Source: Chimonanthus salicifolius
Taxonomy: Eukaryota; Streptophyta; Magnoliopsida; Laurales; Calycanthaceae
Length of the DNA: 64,000 nt
Direction: 5' to 3'
NCBI GenBank assembly: GCA_013350335.1
Contig: CM023540.1
Coordinates: 34,369,925-34,433,924, forward strand
The translations under genes and the position numbers were made by a program. This document shows, piece after piece, positions 39,501-51,500 of this stretch. Positions within the stretch are counted from its first letter, which is position 1. Each line of letters begins with the position of its first letter. The notes under the pieces are model-generated. The model did not search any database. It saw only the letters and a list, made by a program, of their open reading frames with translations, and was not told the DNA's origin.

Positions 39501-42500
39501 GCACTCTCTTATAACCCCACACCCCCTCCACGTCATGGGCGATGTGGGATTTTATTCCCACACCCCCATGTGTGTGGGTTGTTATAATCCACCCCCCCCT
39601 TAAGACCAGAGCCATCCTCGGCTAGGCTCTATCACTGTCACACTGACTAGGGGTCTACACAAGCAACACAACACAGAAGGGTAGAGGGCTCACATAGTCC
39701 GAGTGTTGAACCATGCTCTGATACCTATGTAACAACCCGTCCCTTAGCACAATATTGTCGGCTTTGGGCCCCACGTGGGGCGGCCCGCACGGCTTTACAT
39801 TGGGTCAGGCCCAAAAGGCCTTGTGCTAAGGAGAGGGAGCACCCTCTTTTAACCCCACACCCCCTCCACCTCATAGGTGATGTGGGATTTTTTTCCACAT
39901 CCCCATGTGGGTGGGGTGTTACACCTAGTTGCTGGAATAGATGTCTCTTTCGCTCATGTCAGCCGCTCGACAAATGGCGTGGTAGATTTCCTTGCAAGAA
40001 ATGGGTTCTTCAATTCGGCTTCAGGGGTTTTTTGTATACTGAGGGTTGGGACCTTGGGGATTACACTTTGTTGTTTTTATTCTTGTTGGCTGTAGTTTCT
40101 TTATCGCTTTGCAGTTTTGGTCTAATCCTTTTAGACCTCTGTTGTTGGTGTTTCCTTCTAGCTGATGCTTTGTACCTTTTTTTTTTCCTTTTAATGAATT
40201 TTTTATGTTCTCTCAAAACAAAGAGAGGATGATAATGGCTCATATAAGATGATCCAACTCTTAAGTGATACTTGTCTTTGGTAAGTCTTATATTAAGTTG
40301 GAATGGTTACTTTTAGTCTAATTAACTTTTTTGAGTGTTCACATCCAATAAGTTGTCGAATTCTGACTGATCTTACAGCAATATGAAGGGTGCCACCAAC
40401 TTATCTAGTAATCTAGTGAAACATTTTTTGAAATATATATAAATAGTGTATTCTCATGTTTATTTCAGAAGCTTCACTCAAAAATATCTCTCAGTAGCTG
40501 GCATAGCTTATATTTTCAACTTTTTCTAGCAAGTTTATCTATCATGGCTACTGTTAACCTCTTTCTTTGTGTTTGCCCTTCCTTTGATATTTAAAGAAGC
40601 CCCTGTCTATTGCTTAATCTGAAAGAGCCCAAGTGCTTTTCTATTTTTGAAAAAACCCCAATCTTGTTTTTTTTCTTGGCCAGATTTTTGAAAAAGGTCC
40701 TGCAGTCTCAATTCACCATGCACAATGGATTTCATGTAGCATTTTCAAAATATCAGTGTGGCATTGTTGTGGGCCCCATTCCACTGTATAAAATAAAAGT
40801 AGTCATCTAGGCTTGTCAAAATACAAAAATTCAGCAGCATATGATACTTTTATCTATTTGATTCAATAATAAATTTCATGGCCTGAGATTATATAAACTG
40901 AAATTTTATGTGTGGCTAAAATTTGATTTTTTAGATAATCTAGCGGTCCCCTTTCATTTTTTATATTTGGGTGGGGTCTTACCTCATTTCAATTTTGAAA
41001 ATACTAGATTAAAATTTAACTGGAGTGCAAAGGGCTTTCTTAAATGAGCTTATTAAAAGATTGTGGTTTTCTTAACATATACAAAAATAGCGGGGCATTT
41101 CTTATATAAGTAAAATTTTGGTGCTTCGTTCAATATCCCTTTTCTGTACTCGTAGTAAATTATGATAAGTATAGGGTGCTTTGAGGTGATTAGAATGATC
41201 TGATGTTGCCATCTGGGAAGCTTTAAAGCATGGGATCTCATATCGTTGCTGTTTAGGAATTATCAAATATTAAATATAAAGTGCCACATTCAGTTGCAGA
41301 TCTAAACATACATTCATGTTTTTTTTTTTCCAAATTTAAGTTATTGGAGTGCTTCACAAGAGCCAGATTGGCAATTTCAACCTTTTATGTTTGAACATAC
41401 CTATGTTTTCAATAGGAACTCCACCCCATCTTGTTTTAAATAATCACATGGTAACACCTTTTTGAAAAACAATTAGCTTGGTGGGACTTGTTTTGGTGGA
41501 GCTCACATGATGTTGGATTTAGTCCCAAAAGACTGTCTAAATTGTAGAGTATGTGGTTCTTATATCTTGGATGTGACTGATTCTTGGTTGCAGAGTACAA
41601 ACCAACTTGGTTGCAGCTGAGATATATTAATTTTATTTGATGAACTTTCTTCCATCTATTGTTCTTCTTTCTAAAGCATGTCTTTTCTTTAATTATTGTG
41701 CTGTCCCTGCTCTACAGATTTGTTGTCATCGACCTTTCAGCAGGTCCATGCACTTATGGGAAGATAGAAACTGAAGAAGGAAGTGTCAGTTACAGAACCA
41801 TCCCACGGTTATCAAATTTAATATTTCCAAGGGGTTCAACTACTGCCTCTGCTAGTTCCACTCAAGATGTTTTCATGGGACAGCTTGGAGCTCTGATTGC
41901 TACAACCATTGAACATGTTATAGCTCCAGATATTAGGTATTCCTTGGTTAAACCTTCGTAGAAGGAGCAAAGAATCATTCTGGTGTTGTTTGCATTGATC
42001 AACAGTCATGCTTCATGTTGATAAAACTGATATTTCTTGAAGTAAAACCAGAAAAAGAATCTGTGTATGCTCTCAATTGACTGTAAGAAGCATTTTGGAA
42101 CTTAGCATTTTCTTTATGTTTATGATCGTGCTTGAACTGCCACTTTAGATGCTATTTCATAAATTATGGTTGGATATGGTTGTCACAATTGTATGAGCAT
42201 GTCATCATTTCTCCCCTTGAGTTTAATAAAATTTAAAAGTTAAACCAACATTTTGAAAACTGAAATGTGTTGTATAATCTTTTTATATCTTGTATTGTGA
42301 ATCATGGATCATAAATTATAGAAGCATCATAATTTTAAAATTTCCAGAAAATATAGATAAATTAAATGGCATAAAAGATATATAACGAGTAATTCTCTAA
42401 ATTCCTTTCAATACCAAACGAAGAAGCATACATATTGCAATAATGCAATTATAAATATTTCATTGGATTCAAGTTTCAAATTTCTAACTTCCCAAACTAT

Positions 42501-45500
42501 TATATGGATATTCTGCCAACCAAAGTAGTAATAGGGTCACTAATAGGCTAAAAAGCTTCAAAAAATTCCAAATGCCGAGGAGATTCCATTCTATAATGTC
42601 TCACCATTCGGTTTTTATGAGTCTTCTCTGTTTAAATAGATAGATTATTGACTTGAATGGAGCATCTAATGCAGAATGTAGGTTCAAAAAGATGAGGGAT
42701 GTTGACCGTTCTTCTCTATTGAGCAGCTAACTTGGAAGCTGACTCCTGTGCTGGACAAAAGTTCCACTGACAGTCATTCTGAAAAGGGGGGAAAGCTTGT
42801 GGCTGGCAACTTCCAGCATTTAGTGTATTTGTATTCGTTTCCCATTAGTTTTCCATCTTATTTGAAAAGCAATGTTCTAATTTGTATCAAGAACTAAAAT
42901 GGCAACAAATGCAATTGAATGAGGTTGTATGTTTTTATCAGATGGTGACTACATTTTTTTATGTACAAGTTTAACACCTAATATTGCTATTCAGGATTTA
43001 GTTCATACTATGGAGTTGAATGACATAGTTGCTGATAGGGATCAAGAAATATCTGTTGTTGGGAACACCTTGTAGTTTGCAAATCCTTATGCTCAGTGAA
43101 ATTTTGTTTCGATTGCAAGAATTTTTTAACTATCCAACATAATTGATTTTATTACATACTATTTCAAAAAAAAGTCTGTATTACATATATAAAGTTTCAA
43201 CTTTTCTACGGGAACATGACAATTATTTATCACTATTCTTGTACAGTCCTCCTTCTTTGACATGTTTTAGATTTTCTTTTGTTTGGATTCAGGTTTGAAA
43301 CAGTTGATTTGACAACAAGGTTGCTTGTACCTATAATTGTCCTACAAAATCATAACCGTTACAATATCCTTGCAGCTGGACAAAATTACAGCATTGATAT
43401 CCAAGCAATTGAGAGAGAGGTCAGTATCTTGATTATTAAACATTTCCATCAGACTCATTATTGCTGGGAAATCATAACAATTTCTTCTCAACTAATTTAG
43501 CATGGTTATTGTTTAGTTAGTATAATGATTTAAAATTAACTATAAATGATAAGCTAGAGCTACAGAGGATGCTTTTGAGTCTAATAATCCAAAAACAACA
43601 ACAATTAGACTTGCATTGCTATATGGAACTGAATATTAGGCTGCTGAAAAAGAAACCCTGACGAGAAGGTAAAGTAACATGAAATTATCGAATTAATTCT
43701 TCACGACTATGTAGCCTTATGTGATCCTTCAAATTATTTTATTCCATGTCCTAATTGCACCCCTCCTAGTGCCTTCAATTAGCATGCCATCATTTTTTCA
43801 ATGGAGAATGTCTCTAAGTACCTACTTGATGGACTTTTTCCCTCTTCCGTTGCAGACTTCCATAAATAGTATCTTATGTACTCATTTTCTTTGAAAGGTA
43901 TTAAAAAAAAGAGAGCAAAAAGATGCTGTTTATTGGAGTCTCCAATTGAAGAGGGAAAGACTGCCATCAACCCTTTGTGGGTTGGCTGATGAAACGATTG
44001 ATCATCTCTTGGCTACTTGCCCCATGACCTAGAAAATATGGAGTTATTTCTCAAATCTCATGGGGGTTTCCCGGGTTTGCCCCGGCTCATGGGACGTTTA
44101 TTGGAGTCTTGGATGATTCCCAATTTTGGTGCAAGAAGAAGGTTAGCTTGGATCATGATTCCGTGAGCAATCATTTGGACTATTTGGAGGGAGAGGAATG
44201 CTAGGATCTTCGAGGGGATGTCTCTAGAATTTAGTGATCTCCTTGAAAAAACAAATTGGAGTCTTTGTGTTTGGCTTTGTACTAGCAAAGATTTCAAAGA
44301 TTTGAAAGCTAGCGATCTTTTGCAAGCGTGGGAGGGTTGTATGAATGTTACTTCCATGGGCAGGAAGAGAAGGGTGGGTTGGTCCCCTCCTCCTAGTGGT
44401 TTGTTGAAATTCAATGTGGATGGAGCTTCAAGGGGTAAACCAGGGCCGGCTGGGATCGGGGGTGTGCTCTGGGATGACTCGGGAGTCATAAGGGTAGTCT
44501 TCTCGGAGTTTGTGGGGATGAAGAATTCTAATGAGGCGGAGCTTCTTAGTATTGAGAGAGCCTTGATTATAGGAGTGGATTTTGGGGAGCTAAATTAGTT
44601 ATTGAAAGTGATTCATCTAATGCCGTCAAATGGGCCAGGGGAGTGAAGCGTCCTTCATGGAGATTAATCATCTTAGCAAAGGAGATTAAGGAACTGGTTA
44701 GGGGCCGGGAGATCTCTTTTGTGCATATTAATAGAACGGCCAATGGAGTGGCGTACTTCTTTGCTAAAAAATGGGGGCAAGGGGCCGCTTTGTGGTGTTT
44801 TGTGCCTTCATGGAGATTAGTTATTTGGTTTTTTGGGGGGAGGCTTCAGTGTTTTCTTTGGTTGCTTATTTTTCTTTTCGCCTAATTCTCTTAGGCCTTT
44901 TGTAAATTCTTCTTTTCTTGGCTTGCTTTTTAATATAATCTTTTTTGTTACCGCTAAAAAATAAATCAATTAGGTGCTTAAAGACATTTTCCATTTGAAG
45001 AAATGATGGCTTGCTAATTCAAGGTACTAGGAGTGGTGCAATTAGGATGTGGAATAAAATAGTTTGAAACAGCATGTAAGGCTACATGGTCGTGAAGAAT
45101 TTTGTCCTAAGTAGGTTGAATCATCATCATCACTAAAGCCATTTATCCTATCAATGTGGGGTTGGCCTTTATATTTGGATTTCGCAAATTGTTTCCATGG
45201 GCCGACTACTTATCTGATGCCCATGGAACTTGAATCCACAATCTTTGGGCTGTAACGACAAGCCTTTACCACTTGTGTGTCTTGTCCCCTAAACAAGTTG
45301 AATATAGATCCAAAACTCATAAAGCCAATGCCAAATAGATGGGATAATGCTTAGATGATTGTGCCTATGACTTAAATTGTCTTTTTCAGCCCCCATTCAA
45401 AGAACTATGGGCTTGTTAATTCAAGGTAGGAGAAAAGGGAGAGACGGAGAGTAGTGGGACATGGAATTAGTAGTCAGAAGAAATGAATTTGCAAAATGAT

Positions 45501-48500
45501 AGGAAATTTGGTACCAAACAGGGATGAGTGGAGAAGTAAACCCACAAAACCAATGCAGATTGATGGGATAAGGCTTTGATGATGATGAGTTCTAAGCCAA
45601 GGTTGACTGATGATTGATGTGATAAGGCTTTGATGTTGAGTGTTAACTTATTGATGGGATAAGCTTTGATGATGATGAGCGTTCTAAGCCAATGCCGATG
45701 ATTGATAGGATAAGGCTTTGATGCTGTCTCTATTTGATAAGTTCTCAAACCCTCACCAGTGGCTAATGTTTGGGCCTCCTTAGATTGCTTAATGCTCGTT
45801 GAACCTGAAAAGAAGGATAATTGTAACTCTCCTCATTTTTCAATATGAAGGATGCCCAAATGCCAGCAAGGCCTAGCGTGCTTCTCAAAACAATATTAAA
45901 TTTAATTTTAAAGCCATATCTTGATGGTTTCCAACTAACTGGGCTTCTTTTATTCTCTAGCTCCCATTAATTTGAGCTGCCTTATCATCCTTCAGAAGTC
46001 TAAAATGGACAAGGCTCTGAATTCCCTTTTTTTTTTTACCGACAACCATCTTGGCGGTCCTCTACTTCAAAAATTTCCAACTTTATATCTCCTTATTCCT
46101 TGAATCTTATCTTCTTGTTCCTTCCACAATAATCATAGAGCCACTTCTGGGACAGCCTTCCATCAGCTTTTCCCATAGTTGAAATGGACAGGAACACTAT
46201 AATCTGATATTTTTTGATAGCCAGACACAACTGGGTGGCAAACACCCAGCATATGTGCTATGAATATAATGTTATCAATTGACCACTCTCACAGTTGACT
46301 CACCGTCCAACGAGGCACTGCAAGGCATTAGCTGCAATGGTTCCCTTGTAGCAGCTTATCCAGTGCCAATATCTTCCTTTTTTGAATGGTGTGCCAATAT
46401 CTTCTCAGCCACTTACTCCAACATGAAGCCCCATAATCAAAGGGGCCAGGTCTTTCCTGCAAAAGAACATGCTGCATAAACTGCTAAATCCAGAAGAGAA
46501 CCTTAAAGAAGATTTAACAGCGAGACCCCTGAAGGGTTATACTTTGAAGTCCTCTTTGCAACCCTATTCCTACCAAAGAATAATGTTATTGAGAAGACTA
46601 TATAGATCACATATTTTTACTCTAAAACATTCTTTCAAACACAAGACTAAAAAACTGAACCCCTAAAACTCGAAAGAGTGACTCACTGAGCCCCTTTTGT
46701 AGGCCTATTGGATGACCTTTCTTATATTTTGTTGTATAGCATCTTTCTTTGCTTCTTTACCTTTTGATGAAAATCTCAAGCACATTGCTTTATTCTCAAA
46801 ATGCAACTAGTGGAAGTTATGGTTCAATCATGTCTCTGTTTTTGGATGCTTCGCTATTAATATGATGAGAACATTGATATAAATGTCCTATGTGGTGGTG
46901 TAATTTGTCTTTTCAGGTGAAAAAGATGGTTCATGCTGGACAGGAAGTTGTTATTGTTGGAGGTTCACATGCCCTGCACCGTCATGAAAAGCTTGCAATT
47001 GCTGTTTTCAAAGCAATGAGGGGTCATTCTCTTCAAGAAACAAAGAATGATGGGCGCTTCCATGTTCATACCAAAACATATTTGGATGGTGCTATTCTTA
47101 AAGAAGTGAGTGCAATAGTATATTTCCCCCCTTTTTCTAGGTAGTTATTTGTGCATTACTCATTAACATTTAATGGGAGCCTATATTGGAACCATCATTG
47201 ATCCAGGAAAAAAAGAGAAAAATACCTTTACATAAAATACTGTGATGTCCATTTTCTGTGATACCCTTGCCTTGGCTGTGAGCAGCAACTGTTACTGATG
47301 TGGGAGATAAGAAGGGAAAATGGAATGGGGTAATAAGAGGCCAAAGCCTATTTAACTAGCAAGACGCGTTTTGGGCCGGGCCAGGTGGGCCGGACCCAAA
47401 AGTAAAATTGTACAGGCTCGCTGTGAGCGAGGCCCAGAGCGAACAATTTATTGCTGAGTTTGAGCCCTAAGCCCTGTATGTGGGTCGGGTCGTTACAAAT
47501 GGTATCAGAGCCTCAGTTCAGCTCTCGGATTGTGTGGGCCTTTCCTCCTTCCCTGGTGTTGTTGAACTAAGCCGGATCGAGCCGGGGGCAGCTCAAGTCT
47601 TTAGAGGGGGTGATTGTGATACCCTTGCCTTGGCTGTGAGCAGTAACTGTTACCGATGTGGGAGAGTCCCACATCGGTTAAGAAGGGAAAATGGAATGGG
47701 GTAATAAGAGGCCAAAGCCCATTTAACTAGCAAGACGCGTTTTGGGCCGGGTCAGGTGGGCCCGGACCCAAAAGTAAAATCGTTCAGGCTCGCTGTGAGC
47801 GAGTCCCAGAGCGAACAATTTCTTGCTGAGTTTGAGCCCTAAGCCCTTTATGTGGGTCAGGGTCGTTACATTTTCAGAGAAACTTTTGTACATTTTCAGG
47901 GACTTTGGTTCCATATTAGGGCCAATAAAGGTATTTCAGAAATGTTTCAACCAAACAAAATGATAAGAAAATGAACATCCTTTTTACTGGCAATGTCATC
48001 AAACAGCATATACAGATCCTTTTCAAAAAGAAAAAAGTAAAAAGAAAAAAACCAGTATGTACAGATTGTCAACTAGGAATAGTGTACTTCCTGAGTAAAC
48101 AGTTTCTTCCAATGATTTCTTCAAAGCATTCAAACAGGGACTAAGTATCCTCTTACTATGTCTTTAAAAATGAGTGCACTAAAATTTACATGCTATTTTA
48201 TATTTTACCTGATTGCTTTGTTAACAATTCAAGTTAGACGTGTGTGAAGATCTCTTCCTCATCTGTTTCAGAACTCACATTTTAGCAAGATATGTTTCTG
48301 TCTTTTTTTTAAGAGACCAAGGTGTGCAGGTCTCTTATAGTACCTGACTAATCCTTGGGGCATGTGCAAACCTCCCTATCCACACACACCGGTTAAAACT
48401 ACGGGAAGTGGCCCTTTTTGGAGGGAGTGGGAATTGAACTCAAGACCTCCCACTTGAAGAGAAGATATGTTTCTGTCTTGAATCACTGTTTAAAAGTTAA

Positions 48501-51500
48501 AAGATATTCATAACAGGAAATGGAGCGTTCTGCTGATGTGCTTGCTGCCGGTTTACTTGAGGTTGCTGATCCTACACTCTCAAGTAAATTTTTCCTCCGC
48601 CAGGTGTGTTTGTTTTAATTTCTTCAGTGCTCTCATGTTAACTTACATCTGATTAAGTAACTGAGATTATCTCATAGATTTTTTCTTTCATGGAATTTCT
48701 TTTCTTTTCTTTTTATGCCTTAATCTTTAAAATATGGCATTCTTTTTTCATTTTTTTTTTTTTAATTTTGATTTGTTGTGAATATAGCATTACTAACATC
48801 TGTTTTTAATCTTTCCCAGCACTGGATGGATGAATCTGATGGTTCACAGGATTCCATAATTAAGCATCGACCTCTTTGGGCAACTTACAGCCCTAAAGTC
48901 ATTAAAAATAAGAAAAGAAGTGGAATGAAGAAACAGGGAAATCTCTATCGAACTTATGGAACCAGAGTGATTCCTGTGTGAGCATCACTCCCTCATGCCA
49001 ATAATTCTGTCAGCTAACCATTATCTTGCCATGTTGTCATTGTCCTAATGACAAAATGCTATCTACTCGTCAATTTTCTTCATAAGTTCTTCTCTTATAT
49101 ATGGAATTTTCATTTTTTATTATCTCTATTCACTTGCTATATGCCAAATCCAATAATCTGTTGTGCAACTAAGCAACAATGAGATCCATTTTTCTGTGGT
49201 TTATATTCTTTAATTATTCTATAACATTGTCTCTGGATAAGAAGAAAATAAAAGACTTTGAAAAGTAGTAGAAGCATAATTTTTGTAACAAATGATGGAA
49301 TTTTACCTTTTTCAAAAAAAAAAAAAATGATGGAATTTTACTTCATTCAGTTGTGTCCTATGTAGTTCAGTACTCCATCTTTGTACTTTTCATTTTTTGT
49401 AGCCTATGTAGCAACCATGTTCACTTTTAATCATGGTGGTGCAAGTGAAGTTTTGGTCACTGGCAACTTGCAGTTATCTTTTAATCTGGTCTCTTAGCCT
49501 TCCTTTTTTTTTTTTTTTTTCCAATAAATATCTTAAAACATGCATTGCATAAAATCAGTTATTGATTAAAGCACATGGATTAAGTTAGGAAAAGCCCCTG
49601 ATTTATGTTTTATTTTTTGGCACAAATCCCAAGTAAGAATCTTGAATGTCCCATATATCTGTGTGCATGCATGTGTTCATGTCTTATATATGTTCATATC
49701 TTTATATTTCTGCTCTTATTTTCTGTTCTTATTGTGTGAACTTGACTGCTTGATCATAGCATAATGCTCGATTGCTCCTTTTCCATAAAATAATTCATGC
49801 ATGTCCTGCGAATATTGAAATCATGAATCATGAAATGTGTTGGCAACTAGTTTAACATTTCCATTACCTATCACTACGATTTACTCACTTGATTACATCG
49901 TATTTATTTTATCATTCTGAAGAAATTCATCATATTTAAATGTATTCCTTCCCTTGACAGTTTCGTCCTATCATTGGCTGGTGTTGATGCAAACCTTCTA
50001 ATGGAAGATGAAAGTCTTGTCTGGACAAGTACCTGATGTTGTTATTGTTCTTCAGCATGAAAGTGAAAAGATACCTCTGAGGTAAACTGTGACTAAACTT
50101 GATAAATAAGTTCTCTCAAAGCCAAGTTAAAGCTTAGGCTTACCTTTCTAAGCAGCAATGAAATTGACCTATTCCTGTGTCAGAACTTGCTGTGATGTGG
50201 TCATGTATTATACTTCAGGGGACCAACAAAAGGTTCTGTATATATTTAAGTTTTTTTTATAGTCACTATGAAAAAAAAGAGATGAACAATATACCTTGTT
50301 TTGGTTTGACTCCTCTCTGAGTAACCCGATACACGAGGCTTGCAGGTGCTTTCGTGTATTTGGGGGATTAGTCTCTCCTCATATGAGGTGGGGATACCCA
50401 TGTTATTCATAAAAAAAGAAAAAGAGATGAACAATATACCTTCTAGGCTTCTACTGTTTCCTGTGTAAATGCATTGAAAATAAATGTAGCTTTGGTATCT
50501 TGTCAATAATTATAGTTTATTGGACACATCTTATTTCTTTAGTTATATGAACTTCTTGTTACCTGGATCTAGTGTCCCAAAAATTGGAAGGCCAAACCAC
50601 TGGAGTAATGGTTTTTGCCAAACCAATCTGGCTAGTGTACCATATGAAATTCTGCGGTTGTGACCATATGAATAGGTTGGGAAGTACCTACCTGTAAGGG
50701 CACCATCTCCAGTCTGACAGACGGACTGAATATTTGGGTCTTGATTGTAAAATACTATTTAAGCTGCTTATTTTGTTTGCAATCCTTTATTTTTTCAGTG
50801 AATCTCAGTCCTTGCAGTGTGAGTCATTCTATGTGTTTTTTTTTTGTAACAGTTATGTTTCAGAAACTAAGAGAAGGTATGCTGTTCCGTCACAAGCACA
50901 GCAACACATTTTGGCAGGATTGGCTTCTGCAGTGGGTGGGCTAAGTGCACCTTATGAAAAGGTTTCACATGTGCATGAAAGGCCAGTCATTAATTGGCTT
51001 TGGGCAACTGGTTGTCATCCTTTCGGACCATTCTCTAATGCTTCTCAAATTAGTCAAATGCTGCAGGATGTTGCCTTGGTAGGGCCAATATCTTCTATTG
51101 ATTGAATTTGATCTAAAAACTCATATGGTTCATGATCTCATGTCTTGACACCATCAAGAGTTTAGAACTGGTGTCTGATATGCAGATGATGGCTGCTTTC
51201 GTGAATGAGTTATTTAAACTTTTCAACAATAATATTATTATTGTTATTTGATGAGCAACATGTCTCAAGTTTATCTTCTTAATATCTAATGCTTCTCATA
51301 TTAGGCTTGCTGAACATGTGTATGCCATGTGCTTCCACATGCTAGCATGTCGCTTGCCACAGCTAAGTCGGCTCTGGTATACCCAATCCTGTGAGTGATT
51401 TAGGATGAAAATGAGAGGATCTAGGGGGAAATGAGAGGGCCTAATTAGCTGGTAACAAACTCTCTCTACCAAATTCAACTTGTGGAGTCCATCTGATCTC

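Noticed and set aside
39374..39923. Possibility that this TRIM is a Cassandra element
   Set aside because: Cassandra LTRs carry a 5S rRNA-like segment. I see none in these LTRs.
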